From Sordaria brevicollis (Eukaryota; Ascomycota; Sordariomycetes; Sordariales; Sordariaceae), in NCBI GenBank assembly GCA_033439795.1, contig JAUTDP010000020.1, forward strand, positions 243,912 to 307,911: a DNA stretch of 64,000 nt, given 5' to 3'. Position numbers and translations under genes: made by a program. Under the pieces are notes generated by a model, which did no database searches, was not told where the DNA came from, and saw nothing but the letters and a program-made list of their open reading frames with translations. Numbering within the stretch: the stretch's first letter is position 1; each line of letters starts with the position of its first letter. Of the stretch, positions 1-10,293 are shown piece after piece.

Positions 1-1014
1 GAACTCGAAGATATCCTTTAGCTTCTTGGCCAGCTGTCCAGTTCCGCCGGCGTCATCGCGGCGATGTTCCCCCGACAACCTGTCAAGATCGAAACTGGGG
101 CGGGCAGCCATCTCGGCCCGTGCCTCGAGCATCCGGCTCATGAGCGGCGCCCCGTTCCCTTCCGCTCGGACGATCTCTATTGGTGGGGCAAGCCCGGGCG
201 ACTTGTTTTCGTCTTGGTTGGATGGAGGGACAGGAGAAGATGGGTCGGCATCTTCCTCTTCTTCGATCTTGTTGTCCGTTATCGTTGTGCCCTTTTGTTG
301 TCTCGACTTCTTGGGCTTGTGGGAACTTGAGAGTCGGGAGAGACCGGGAACGGATTGAAGGAGTTTATGACCTGAAAGACGTCGGCGGTGGGTGTTGCTC
401 GGGCCTGCTTCTGCTGTACCACTTGCAGATGGCTGCTTGTTGAAGATAACGGTCTGCGAGAGTGACTTTCCGGTACCGACAGCTTCACGATTGCGTGCTG
501 TGCCTTTAATGCCAGGGCCCGCAATGGTCATGGCCATGGGATTCGGCCCATCGTCTTCGTCCTCCGAACTCTGACCTTCAAACCGGTCGTGGAAATCAAC
601 AGTGCTTCCAGCAGCAGCGATCAGACCAAAGATGCTCTGGTTCATGTTCATGAACATTCCGCCCTGGGGTTGCAAGACATCCTCCTCATTGTCTTCTTCT
701 TTCCCATTGTCTTTTAGACGGTCGGGCAGCTCCATGGTGGGAGAGTGTGGCTGGTTGCTGTCGCGGCGTAACCTCTGCAATTTCCGGGACATGCGGTGGG
801 CCGCAACCTCTCGGTGACTTGGGCGCTTGGTGAGTGCAGCTGGACGTGCAGGACCGGGGCCGGCTTGGGGTAGTGCTTCGGACGGTTTCGCAGGAGGTTG
901 TTGTGACGAAGAGGATTCAGCGATTGACTGTGATTGTGACTGTGACTGGGAATTCGAATTCGAAGAGGGATGATCGAGTATGGGACCCGATGACGTTGGT
1001 TGAGAGGACGCCAT
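1..1014 (-). CDS. atg26: Sterol 3-beta-glucosyltransferase, N-terminal part (runs off left edge)
   Basis: The minus strand reads open for exactly 338 codons from the ATG at 1014-1012 to the window edge, so only the N-terminal region is present. I recognise the ATG26/UGT51 family from two blocks: MNMNQSIFGLIAAAGSTVDF near residue 128, and MLEARAEMAARPSFDLDRL, followed by a KKLKDIFEF segment, near the end. In this family that segment leads directly into the GRAM-PH-GRAM region and then the GT1 glycosyltransferase domain, all outside the window. Family role: transfers glucose from UDP-glucose to membrane sterols, and contributes to pexophagy in some fungi. The first 120 residues are low complexity, rich in Ser, Gln and Pro, with an SQSQ run; this is usual for the family. 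The start is the first in-frame ATG of a continuous frame, in the context CCGCAATGG. Identification rests on remembered family motifs, not on a search. Confidence 0.85.
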   Translation of the reverse strand, partial: MASSQPTSSGPILDHPSSNSNSQSQSQSQSIAESSSSQQPPAKPSEALPQAGPGPARPAALTKRPSHREVAAHRMSRKLQRLRRDSNQPHSPTMELPDRLKDNGKEEDNEEDVLQPQGGMFMNMNQSIFGLIAAAGSTVDFHDRFEGQSSEDEDDGPNPMAMTIAGPGIKGTARNREAVGTGKSLSQTVIFNKQPSASGTAEAGPSNTHRRRLSGHKLLQSVPGLSRLSSSHKPKKSRQQKGTTITDNKIEEEEDADPSSPVPPSNQDENKSPGLAPPIEIVRAEGNGAPLMSRMLEARAEMAARPSFDLDRLSGEHRRDDAGGTGQLAKKLKDIFEF

Positions 1015-3432
1015 TGCGGATCAGGTATACACTGAAGAGGATCGAGGGGCTGATAAGGATGATTAGACGTCGTAATGATGGGGATAGCCTGACTCGTAGA
1101 AGTGCTAGGAATAAGAAGCAAAGGTAAGCATAAGTGGACGTCCGCAAAGCAGCACAAGTGGACTGCATGCAAGTAGGTAAGGCAGGCAGGCAGGCAGGCT
1201 GTGGAGGGAGCAGGCCGCCAGGCAGAGGCAGAGAGACTGGAGGCAGGTACCCTTGGAGATTGTACATACAAGGAATCAAGACAAACAAGGCGAAGAGCCG
1301 GACTGTTGTAAGCCACGACAGAGAACGGCCGGGGCTGTATGCCGTATAGTATAGATTAGGATAGCCAGTTCTCGAAGCAGGCTTGATGAATAATGACGAG
1401 GGTAACTAGATGGTTAGGTAGGAGGTCTGGTAGAAGCTGATATGGGGTGTGGTTGTCGATGATGAGCGAATGGATAGGTTGGATCGGATGATACTGATGT
1501 TTCGATCCCAAGTAAAGCCAACCACAACCAAAGAGCGAGAGATATAGAGACCGAGTGCATTCAGTCAAACCAACAACGCCAGCAATAACAACCGTGCAAT
1601 GGAAGAGGTTAGGTTCCCGTCGTCGTCTCCAGAGTTAGAGTGTTTGTTGATTTGTTGTGGTGGTTCATGCCGCTCTGGTCTCTGGATGCCTGTGATTGTG
1701 TACAGCCACTAACAATCGCGTCGTCGTCGGTCAGACAATCAGCAGCCCATACCTAGACTAAACACGAAGATCTGGAGCCTGACTGGTCGAACAAGTGGTT
1801 GATCAGATAGCGCAAGTAGGTAGAGAGAGAGAGAGGGCGGGAGAGGCAGACTGCCAGGCGCAGGCTGTGCAACCTCAATAATGGGTGGTAGAGGTACCTC
1901 TTGTCGCGGTACCTGGTTGGTGGTGAGAGTGCCGATATCTACAGCTGGTTGGCGTATCGCTCAATCAGATGTCCAAGAAAGACGAGAGGTGGGAGGAAGT
2001 GGTGAAAGGAACTTGAACTGCGGACTCTGAATGAGGCGGGCGGTCGAGGACAGGAGCCCGAGCAACAAGCCCGGTGCCCGCTGCCCGCTGGCCAGGAAGG
2101 TGTCTGGTGTGGAGCCCCACTGCCTGACGTTGTTCAGGAGCCAGAGCAGCCAACCCCAGCTGGGGAAATGCTCCATAGCTGTGGGTCACTCAAAGACCGA
2201 TAAGATACAAACGGGTACCTTGATAGTCACCCTGGCTTTCATCCCGAGATAGTGCTTCGCCTTTGTCTCTTCGTAAGCTCTAACAGCCATGCTGTGTCAC
2301 CGGGTGTTCACATGTCACTATCCTGACCATCAAAGACATGGGACTTCCATTCGCAACACCTGACTTGCATCTGATTTTCCTTTCCTCCTCCACCTTGGAA
2401 ATGTCCTCCTGTTCTGGACGCTTGACAGATGACTCCATCGAGTGTTCTTTTTGCTTTTTAATCTTTCAGAGTTCAGCTTTCAGGTCGGCCATCTTTGAAC
2501 CCCGAAAAAGGCAACACCGTTATCTCTCACCTTTCTCTCTTGGATGACACCCATCAAGACTCAAGATCCGTCCGGTCAACATGTCAACAACAGGTTGGCC
2601 AACAAGGTGCACTTCAACACCATTGGAACAAGTTGTTGCAGCACCCAAAGCCATGTCGTGAGACGTGAGTCTGCTGAGGGCCCGCCGCTACGATGCCTGA
2701 TCTGGCCAAGTGAGTGGCACATACCTACAGGTAGTGTCGTGCTGGTTGCAACCATTATCGTCAGAGCATCATACCGGTCCCGGCCTCAACTTCATTGGGG
2801 CTTCTCGTCGTTTCGAGGCGACCAGTTGATGTTCAAGTTCAAGTTGTCGATTTCTCGTTAGTTTTCAGGATGGCTATCTGGGAGAAACCGAGATTTGCTA
2901 TCTGGTATCGTTGCTGACCACTCACGTCAACATAAGAGGTAGGAAGAAGTGCTGTGCATCATGTCCAATGTTACTTTACCCATGTGGATGGTGTTCATCA
3001 ATTTGCATGTGATTCCACGCTTGGTTGGAAGATGAGACTTGGGAGGAATCGGTGACCACTCACGTGTCAAGTTATTCTTCCTTTTCAAGTACACCTGAGA
3101 TCTCACTGGTGGTATTGTTGCACTACCAACCAAGTTTACCGCTGACAGGACAACAAGGAATATATCGACGGGTTCGGAAGACCTGTTCAACACGGCTTTC
3201 TAACTTTCTTGTATGATTGAGCGAACTAACATGACCAGTCAAAAGCATGTCACTTCACACTCGTATTATGGGACGGGGTGAAACCCAGAGCAAGCTGATT
3301 CAAAAATCCTGGTTTGATTCTAACCCTTGTACGACACCGGTATCATCAACTCGTCCAAACATGGTATCATCGCAGAAACTCCTTCGTCCCGCAAAACACC
3401 AACCAACTCCAAAACCATAACCAACATAAACA
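1015..3432. other. Long upstream region of atg26 and 3' flank of cmr1; no convincing gene
   Basis: About 2.4 kb lies between the atg26 start and the cmr1 stop. Many short ORFs occur on both strands, but none shows a recognisable domain or long splice-compatible continuation. The part next to atg26 is probably its 5' leader and promoter, since atg26 is read away from this stretch. It contains a GGCA microsatellite and a GA-rich run. The part next to 3432 should hold the cmr1 3' UTR. Confidence 0.5.
1181..1199. repeat. GGCA tetranucleotide microsatellite
   Basis: Nearly five tandem copies of GGCA, with purine-rich GGCAGAGGCAGAGAG-type sequence nearby. It lies about 170 bp upstream of the atg26 start codon, probably in its 5' leader. 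Confidence 0.8.
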
Positions 3433-5059
3433 CTACTGCCACAAACACAACTTCCCACTCGCCGTCCCGCCCGCCACCCAATCCTTGGTCGGATGAAAAT
3501 GCGCAACAGCCGGCACCGCCGTGATCCCCTCCCCTCCCAACTGCGCCAACTGCTCTCCGTCCTCCGCATACACATCCACAAACCGGTTCATATTTCCAAT
3601 CACAAACTTCTGCCACCCATCCTGCGGGTTCCGCTGCCACTGCGGTTTGAGGATGGTCACCCACCTTCCCGTCTGGTTGTTATGCGGTATCTGCACCGCC
3701 GGCTGCATTTCCTTGCTCGGTATGTCGTGTCCGGCCTTCCAGTCGCCCGCCGACGGGAAGTTGTAGATCTTGATGCGGTCGTCATACGAGGAAGTGGCGA
3801 TGGATCCGGATGAAGACCAGGAGGCGTGGGATACCGAGAGGCGGGATTCGTGCTCGCCTAGCAGGACGGGGTGGCGTAGGTCGCCTTTGCCGGTTATCTT
3901 GCGCAGGTCCCAGATCTTGAGGGTGCGGTCGAGCGAGGCGGTCGCCACGAGGTGAGGGTGTTGAGGGTGCAGGGAGAAACCGCCGATCTTTTGGTCGGTT
4001 AGGCCCCAGATCTCGGCTGAAGAAGGTTTCGTGCGCTGGTCTTGTCGGCCTAGGGAGCCATGCAACGTGGAAAAAATGATGGTGTTAGGGTCGGTGGAAG
4101 GAATGTCGATGGCCGAGATGGGCAGGTCGTCGGCCGAAGTGGATGGCGCAAAGACCTCGGTTGAGATGCCCTTGTCTAGGTCCAGTTTGCGGATCGAAGA
4201 GTCGTACGAGGCTGAGTAGATGGCGTTGGCGTCGGTCGGGGAAAAGTGGAAGGACGAGATCGTGCGGGAATGCGTCTTGAAGGCGGATATGATGGGGTCT
4301 GGGTAGTCGGCGTCTTCGTCGTCTTCGTCGATCTCGGGCGCGGGTTGGGAGGCGTCGAACACGCCCATGGCGCCTTCTTTGTCGCCGGCAAAGATGATGG
4401 GCTTTTCTTCGGTGGGATGGAAGCACATGGAGTAGATTCGCTGAGGGACGAGCTTGATGTCTGTTGGGATGGGCCTGTTAGCGAATGTGCAAAGTCTTTG
4501 GCGCAATGATTAGCTCGGACGTACCATTGACTGCCCACTTCTCATACAGCTTGAGTCCGCTCATGCGCAACCGCAGGTCCTTTAGCCCCTTGTCCTTGGT
4601 ATCCTTGACATCGTCGTCTGTAAATGTCCTCACACCCGGTTGCGCGCCTCGTACACCGAGACCTTTAAGAAGCGCCAGGCCATCGGCACTGCTTTCCCAC
4701 TTGCGACCCTCGACCGTGATGTCTCCGAGCTTCAAGTCACCGCTGACGCGCATCTTCTTGGCCTTGGCCTTGGCCGCTTCCGCCTCGGCTTCGACATCTA
4801 GCTTGCGCTTAAGAACTTCGGAATCCGCTTCAAGCCCGGCGAGACGACTGCTCTGGCGCGTGGGACGGGCCGGTTCCTTCTTGACAGGTTCGCGCTTGAC
4901 TCGAGGCGTGCTGGCGCGTTTGGGCTTGGGAGGCGCAGGTTTCGGTATGATCTTGTCTGCTGTTGTGCTGATTCCGCTTAGGATGGCATTGTTGTTGGCA
5001 ATGTTCTCGAGACGCTTGCGCTCGAATGCGCTCATGGCGGGTTCCTTCTTGGGAGGCAT
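3433..5059 (-). CDS. cmr1: WD40 DNA-damage-binding protein CMR1, two exons
   Basis: Predicted exons are 5059-4525 and 4460-3433, with a 64-bp intron (donor GTACGT, a CTAAC branch-type motif, acceptor CAACAG). The joined frame is 1,563 nt, 520 residues. Splicing creates the junction [19 protein letters not shown], which matches the conserved segment before the first WD repeat of CMR1. The N-terminal 178 residues are basic and helical (MPPKKEP, then an [10 protein letters not shown] block); the rest is a WD40 propeller, with [20 protein letters not shown] near the first blade and [11 protein letters not shown] in the middle. It ends in CLWQ, as expected of a final blade. I chose the ATG at 5059 over the in-frame ATG at 5131 because MPPKK is the family start and the extra 24 residues look like leader sequence. 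Family role: nuclear WD40 protein linked to DNA-damage and replication-stress responses. Confidence 0.88.
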
Positions 5060-5730
5060 CTTGGGATTATGAGGAAGGGCAATGGGACGGCTGATGGAGC
5101 AAGAGAGTAAGTGTAGTGATTTGGTGAGCACAATGGGAAGTTCGACAGGAAGGGTTTATAACAAGACACTGATGGACACCGAATGCTGTCCTCGTCCAAG
5201 ACTTTGCGCAGGGGTATGCTAGGCAGCAACGCGAAAGTGGTCAAGTGTAGCAACACGGCGACATCACTGCAAGATGCGAAAATCAATTAGTAAAAAGTTC
5301 AAGGCGCGCCACGGGTCGCGTTCGTCGCACAAGAAACAGACTGGCGCACGAAATCACGGGACACTGAGTGGGTTGGGATCTTTTAGCGTCTTGTGCACTA
5401 ACAATTGACCCTGTAAGTTGGCGGTATCTTTGTTAAAGCTCCCTTGCGATCCTGTTAGCGGGATTTATGTGGGGTATCTCGCGGCAGGCAATCTTTCAAC
5501 ATTCGAAATTTTGAATCGAAACTTTTGACTTTGGCCGTTTCTTGCCTCGTCTTCCTGCTCCATCTTCCGTCCGTCTCCATTCTCGCAACCTTTGCCGCCG
5601 CCCATCACCACCAGGAACCGCAATCCATCAAACCGTGCTGGACACGATAATCTGCAATCATCTTCTCCGAGACAATCACTACACACCACAATCACCACAC
5701 ATCACCCGGCGAATCCGGAAGACGGCCACC
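5060..5730. promoter_or_regulatory. Divergent promoter region between cmr1 and the Mtf2-like gene
   Basis: The two genes start back to back, 671 bp apart, so both promoters and 5' leaders must lie here. The right half is pyrimidine-rich (CTTCCTGCTCCATCTTCC-type sequence near 5,550), a common feature just upstream of fungal start codons. No TATA box or known operator could be assigned. Short ORFs here are not conserved-looking. Confidence 0.5.
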
Positions 5731-7110
5731 ATGTCGTCGACAACCATGCTTCCGTTTCTCTACCAAACCAGGACAATCCAGCGCATGTCCCGCACCGGCA
5801 TCAAGACCACAGCCCTCCGCGCATATTATAGATCCGATTCCAGACCCGACTCTCGCCCGTCTACACCCCGTGGCCGAAAAGCCCCGCCATCGATGCTCAG
5901 CAGAGATCCCATCCCCTTCGACCTCCAAACTCAAGAATTCACAAAGCCCAAGCGGAAATGGCAACCAGAAGACCTCGCCCCAGGCCAAAAACCAACCTTG
6001 ACCCCCACAGAGCGTTACGCTTTTGACACCATCTTCCAAGATATCGTCAACAAGACCAAGCCTACACCAGACGACCCCTTGGAAATCAGCGTCAAGGATC
6101 CCGACCCGGAAGCCGCCCACAACACCGTCAAGATCTTGCTCCAAGACGCCGCCGCCGCCTACTCCAAGGAATGGCGACCAGTCCAGCGCCCATTCGACCC
6201 CCTTTCCCCGGTTGAACAGACACAGCGGGCCGTCGACCGCGACAGCGCCCTCATGCGTTTCCCTCCAAGCTTGCGACAGGCCGCCCGCATGGCCCTCGGC
6301 ATCCTCGAAGAAGACAAGGGAACCGGCAGGGCCTCCATCCTCAACAACCTCCGATCCTCTGAAGAGTCGGACGAACAACTGCCCACCGATCCCCTCAGCA
6401 AGCAAGTCGCCGAGGAGGCCATGAGACGCGAGGAGCGCACCCGAGTTGAGGCCAAGATGAGAGCTGCCACCTCCGACTTTGAGCTCTGGGACATTCTGGA
6501 AGAGGAGGTCTTCTCCATGGTCGGCAAGCTGGGTATCGCCGATCGGTCCGCGGCTCCCAAGGCGCCCGCGAAGAAGGCAGGACGCAAGGCCAAGGAGGTG
6601 AAAGAAGACGGGGAATACGAGTACGGCTACGAGTTCGAACCCGGCCAGGAGAGACTTTCCATGCACATCTACGGCCCTCTCTATCCCGCCTACCTTCTCT
6701 ACGGCCTGCGTCTCATGGACACATCGTTCTCCCGCTCTTCGCCGTTGGCACTCAACATCCTCCCACGCATCAAGGAGCTTGGCTTGGCCAGCTATGTCCT
6801 CGGTGCTAGCACGCCATTCTACAACCTCTTGGCTCACATCCAATGGTACCGCTATGGCGACGCCGAGACTGTCTTCAACCTGCTGGAAGAGATGCGCTTT
6901 GCCGGTCTGTACGCCAACGAGGACTCGCTCGCTGTCGTCCACAGCATTGAAACACACTTCTTGAGGTCGGACAGAGGGCAGATGGGCCCGTTCATGGAGG
7001 AGTTGGCCAGCTTGCCCGAGTACGAGTTCGCCATCAAGCCGAGAATTCGCCATTGGTCGACCACGATTGGTATTCACATCCAGGAGAGGCAGCGTCATCT
7101 GCAGCTTTGA
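5731..7110 (+). CDS. Mitochondrial Mtf2-like protein, single exon
   Basis: A 459-residue protein from the ATG at 5731. I chose this start because it sits in GGCCACCATGTCG, a near-perfect fungal initiation context; the frame is open 63 codons further upstream but that stretch looks like 5' leader. The N-terminus is rich in Arg, Ser and Thr and poor in acidic residues, consistent with a mitochondrial presequence. The middle contains FELWDILEEEVFSMVGKLG at about residues 250-268, which I associate with the fungal Mtf2/Nam1-like C-terminal domain family (mitochondrial RNA processing and translation). The following YGPLYPAYLLYGLRLMD block and the helical C-terminus, ending in HIQERQRHLQL, fit the same family. 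A Lys/Ala-rich linker (KAPAKKAGRKAKEVKEDG) separates them. No intron is needed. The family assignment is from memory of the motif and moderately sure. Confidence 0.68.
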   Translation: MSSTTMLPFLYQTRTIQRMSRTGIKTTALRAYYRSDSRPDSRPSTPRGRKAPPSMLSRDPIPFDLQTQEFTKPKRKWQPEDLAPGQKPTLTPTERYAFDTIFQDIVNKTKPTPDDPLEISVKDPDPEAAHNTVKILLQDAAAAYSKEWRPVQRPFDPLSPVEQTQRAVDRDSALMRFPPSLRQAARMALGILEEDKGTGRASILNNLRSSEESDEQLPTDPLSKQVAEEAMRREERTRVEAKMRAATSDFELWDILEEEVFSMVGKLGIADRSAAPKAPAKKAGRKAKEVKEDGEYEYGYEFEPGQERLSMHIYGPLYPAYLLYGLRLMDTSFSRSSPLALNILPRIKELGLASYVLGASTPFYNLLAHIQWYRYGDAETVFNLLEEMRFAGLYANEDSLAVVHSIETHFLRSDRGQMGPFMEELASLPEYEFAIKPRIRHWSTTIGIHIQERQRHLQL

Positions 7111-7405
7111 GCCTAGGGCAGCTGCGCGGTTGGTAGTAGGATGCAGTTCCAGTGCTGATGCCTTCCGAGGCATTTTGGCACACCTTGTACAACAATATGA
7201 TATACCCATTTCTGGTTCTGGCAGTGACATCTACTACCTCTTTCTTTTTCTCTTGTTCTTGTGATGCTCAATTTGGTCCTCGTCTTTCGCGTTGAAACTC
7301 TTTTTCTTTCCCGATCCTTTTACTTGCTTCTCCTCTCGCGAGTTGTGTCGGCATTGACTCCTCAATGTGGAAGCAACTGACTGTCTGATCAGCCAGGAGA
7401 GATCG
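7111..7405. other. 3' flank of the Mtf2-like gene
   Basis: Contains T-rich tracts (TCTTTTTCTCTTGTTCTT near 7,245) typical of a fungal 3' UTR. No gene seen. Confidence 0.45.
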
Positions 7406-7905
7406 AGTTGATACCCTATTCCTGGGCATCATCAGCTAGACACCGCGGTCGTATCCAACAAGAGATGCGTTTCTTGACTCGCATCGCCTACTGGGAACTC
7501 AACAATTCTCTCTCCAGCCCAGTCGTATTTACCTACATTTTGTTTTGTCAGAAGGGTTATTTCGTACGGGTACCCTTGTACTTGGATCTTCTGCTTGTTC
7601 GGCGAGACCAGTCCTCTCGAACGTGTTGACTGGAGGCGATGTCCCATATTTGCAATTTCCATGGGATCATGGAAGTCATTCCTTAAATACACGCCGATTT
7701 CGACCAAAGATGAACTCAACATATCCTCCGCGAACACCGTACCCCAAAGCTGGCCCCCAAAAATATTCTTCCTTCGTTCCTTCGTACCGCGTTTCGAGAA
7801 CACAATCCAACAAGCGACTGGGTTTCCATCCACTTAGTGTGTCTTTGTCTGTTATGGTCCGCTTTCGATCATCACAGCCTATTGATGGTGAACTTCCTGG
7901 TTGCA
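7406..7905 (-). pseudogene. Decayed C-terminal fragment of a HET-type gene
   Basis: The minus-strand frame 7833-7432 aligns by eye with residues of roughly 555-610 of the intact HET protein encoded next door: NPVACWIVF against TPALFWLVC, then LWGTVF against IWATMY, VEIGVY against ADVGIY, and DPMEIANMGHRLQSTRS against NPLAISNIGQCLRRLRS. Immediately upstream the frame is closed by a TAA, and no HET domain precedes it; the remaining upstream sequence only runs into the 3' end of the intact gene. It is therefore a truncated, diverged tandem relic in the same orientation. It could still be transcribed as part of the intact gene's 3' UTR. Similarity is moderate, so the duplication is old. Confidence 0.6.
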
Positions 7906-8004
7906 ACGGAGGCCAGCCCGGAAGGTATCAAAAACATTGAACCGCTAGTCGTGATCGAAACGATCCCATTGCTTTCCGAGGACGCTGCTGAATATATCAC
8001 CAGA

Positions 8005-10008
8005 TCAGCCTTTCGTTGCATTAACATCGATAGTGTACCTCCAACCCCGCACATCCAGATTATGGTCATCCCCGGCGCTTGCCTCTCGTCTCCATGACCA
8101 GGAAAATCTTAAAACTTTGGTTCCAATCGCCATGGTTAGCGTTTGCTTCGTCGCCATGGTTTCCCCCCACTGGGAGCTTGATCGGAGACGGCGAAGGCAT
8201 TGGCCGATGTTCGAGATTGCCAGTGGATTCCGGAGATCCCCTCCACAATATATGCCAACATCAGCTAGCTGTCCGGACTCAACTATACCTCCCGTATACA
8301 TGGTAGCCCATATTCCACTTCCGTACTGCTGTTTCGGCCCTGTGCCACACACAAGCCAAAACAACGCAGGCGTCAACATTCTGTCACCGGTTGAAGTTAC
8401 TTCTATCCGGACGACACCAACGAAATGCGAATTGTGGTCGAATCGAAAACAACCAACCTCTGGAACGAAGAGGTGCTCTGGATAATGTGTCACCACCACC
8501 GAAAACCTAGCCGACATCGCCTTGTCGTGTACCTCCCGCTCTATATATCGTTCGATCCCAGAGAGGTCAATAACTAGAGCACTAAGTCTGTCTTCGTACA
8601 TGTTCGGAACTCCGCGTCCAAGTTTAGGAGTCCGTTTCACCATGGTCAGTTTGACTGACTCCAGGAACCTGACTTCAGACTGTTGCAAGAAACTCAGACC
8701 AGGGCTAACTCGCATAAATCCACCAGGCGTCCGGTGTAACAGCAAGAACACTATACGCATGTCGTTCGTGCCAGTACTCGAGTCCTCCTCATGGCGCTCG
8801 GAAACCGTACAATGAAGGTGTAACAAGCGATTCTCGTTTTCCCACTTGTAAATTTCTCTTTCCCGGTTGCGCTTCAACTTTTCCAACTTTGCTGTTGCGC
8901 TTCTGTCCTCATTTCTACTTTCGTCAGTGAAGTAATAAGCAGAACCGACTCTATATGTCCGCTGAATGCCCAATGAGGTCGACATCTCTATCGCGGCGTT
9001 TGTGACGATGAACGAAGGGGCGGGTATGTTTGGGTCGTCCAGTAACTCTACCGTTCGGGCCCATTTAAAGGCCTCCGGTCTTGGAGCCAGAATACCGCAA
9101 AGGTTAGTGGATAAGGAATAGTCTTTCCCGGCGAGAATAGACAAGTCGTGTGACTGGTGCAAAATGGCTTCTTGTAGCCGGTGGAAAGCACCTTCTCCTT
9201 CTCCATAAATAAGCGGCATATTCACTCCAAATATGCCCATCAGTGAGTATGCGCGATCTTCAATCCTCGTGGTGGTCCTCCGAGCCGCCCATGACATCCT
9301 CTGTGCCACGGATATCTCATCAAGAGGCCTTCTCTCTTCCCCGAGGACGCGCTTGTCGACATTTGTGATGCTCTCTATGGCTTCCAATACCTCCGACGCA
9401 TGACACCGTAATCCCCAGTTGGAGTCGAAAAAGAAAACGTGTTTAGGTGCAATAAGCTCCTGCAAAGTCCAGCCACGGGTGAACCATCTGCAACGCCCGA
9501 GTTGCTCTTCGGTCGGTATCCTGTCATTCCCTGGTTCAAGATCCTCAAGATAGGCAATGCAGACCCTGGCTTTCTCGTAGTAGGCATACATGGAATTGAT
9601 AGCTTCAGTCAACTCGGCACTGCTGCTTTTGTCGATACAGCATGTGTCAACCCAAGCATAGTCGTACGTCCACTTCCGCGCCAGCCCACATATCCCTTTA
9701 ATCTTGCCCCAACCCTTCTTCCGTTTGGCAGCTCTGATGTCTGCCATGTCCGAGAATATCACTTCCTCATCTCCCCATGTGTGAGATAGGATCAGGTATT
9801 TGGGGCGGTCCTTGGCATCACGACTCATCATGCCCTCGAAGCGCACGAGAGCATAATCCGAACACCGAATCAACCACAACGTCGCGAGATGCGGATGTCC
9901 AGTTGTCGGAAGAAATGAACGTGTTGGCAAACGTCGATAGCACGAATTATCGGTATTGTTGTCAAAGGCCTTGTCGATAGATTTAGAGGCTGGTTTGGAG
10001 GACAACAA
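8005..10008 (-). CDS. HET-domain protein (heterokaryon-incompatibility type)
   Basis: One uninterrupted 667-residue frame. The HET domain runs from about residue 70 to 200. Its three blocks are clear: YLILSHTWGDEEV (71-83), YAWVDTCCIDKSSSAELTEA (117-136) and CRWFTRGWTLQELIAP (173-188). In fungi such domains trigger programmed cell death when non-self partners fuse; proof of such a role here would need genetics. It is followed by YSLMGIFGVNMPLIYGEGEGA, the usual segment after the domain in this family, and then a 350-residue C-terminal region without a recognised repeat or NACHT domain. The usual family start, MWLI, appears as LWLIRCSDYAL at residue 44, so 43 extra residues precede it; no better ATG lies between, and the next (residues 60-61) would cut off that conserved opening. 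Base composition is normal for the region. The gene lies divergent to the aminotransferase. Confidence 0.85.
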   Translation of the reverse strand: MLSSKPASKSIDKAFDNNTDNSCYRRLPTRSFLPTTGHPHLATLWLIRCSDYALVRFEGMMSRDAKDRPKYLILSHTWGDEEVIFSDMADIRAAKRKKGWGKIKGICGLARKWTYDYAWVDTCCIDKSSSAELTEAINSMYAYYEKARVCIAYLEDLEPGNDRIPTEEQLGRCRWFTRGWTLQELIAPKHVFFFDSNWGLRCHASEVLEAIESITNVDKRVLGEERRPLDEISVAQRMSWAARRTTTRIEDRAYSLMGIFGVNMPLIYGEGEGAFHRLQEAILHQSHDLSILAGKDYSLSTNLCGILAPRPEAFKWARTVELLDDPNIPAPSFIVTNAAIEMSTSLGIQRTYRVGSAYYFTDESRNEDRSATAKLEKLKRNREREIYKWENENRLLHLHCTVSERHEEDSSTGTNDMRIVFLLLHRTPGGFMRVSPGLSFLQQSEVRFLESVKLTMVKRTPKLGRGVPNMYEDRLSALVIDLSGIERYIEREVHDKAMSARFSVVVTHYPEHLFVPEVGCFRFDHNSHFVGVVRIEVTSTGDRMLTPALFWLVCGTGPKQQYGSGIWATMYTGGIVESGQLADVGIYCGGDLRNPLAISNIGQCLRRLRSSSQWGETMATKQTLTMAIGTKVLRFSWSWRREASAGDDHNLDVRGWRYTIDVNATKG

Positions 10009-10293
10009 AGAACGAACCGAGAATCATCTAAAGCCGAAAGGAGCCTGATGGGAAAGGAAGGATTCCCTGGCCTCTTAAAAGCGGGGTAATCGAGGCGTTC
10101 CCTGATAAGTTGATTGGACCGATAGGACGCTTTCCCGACCTCGCCGAAGACGGAGCTCACTTCATGTCGACAAATGAACTATTTACATTTTACAGGCACT
10201 CAACGAACCAGCAAACCACCAACATCTGACGTGGTATCGAGGATTCTGACAGGAAATATAACTTGAAAATTACCTTTCATCTAGTCACAAAAG
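10009..10293. promoter_or_regulatory. Divergent promoter between HET gene and aminotransferase
   Basis: 285 bp separate two start codons on opposite strands, so both promoters are here. An A-rich segment (GAAATATAACTTGAAAATTACC near 10,255) precedes the aminotransferase ATG. No specific operator could be assigned. Confidence 0.45.

Noticed and set aside
714..1316. 200-codon minus-strand open frame overlapping atg26
   Set aside because: Different frame from atg26; the atg26 frame has clear family motifs while this one is low-complexity with none.
2544..2861. 105-codon plus-strand frame upstream of atg26
   Set aside because: No family motif, no splice-compatible extension and no initiation context; left as intergenic.
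5692..7230. 512-codon minus-strand open frame
   Set aside because: Exactly antisense to the Mtf2-like gene; no recognisable domain, and it exists because of the codon use of the plus-strand gene.
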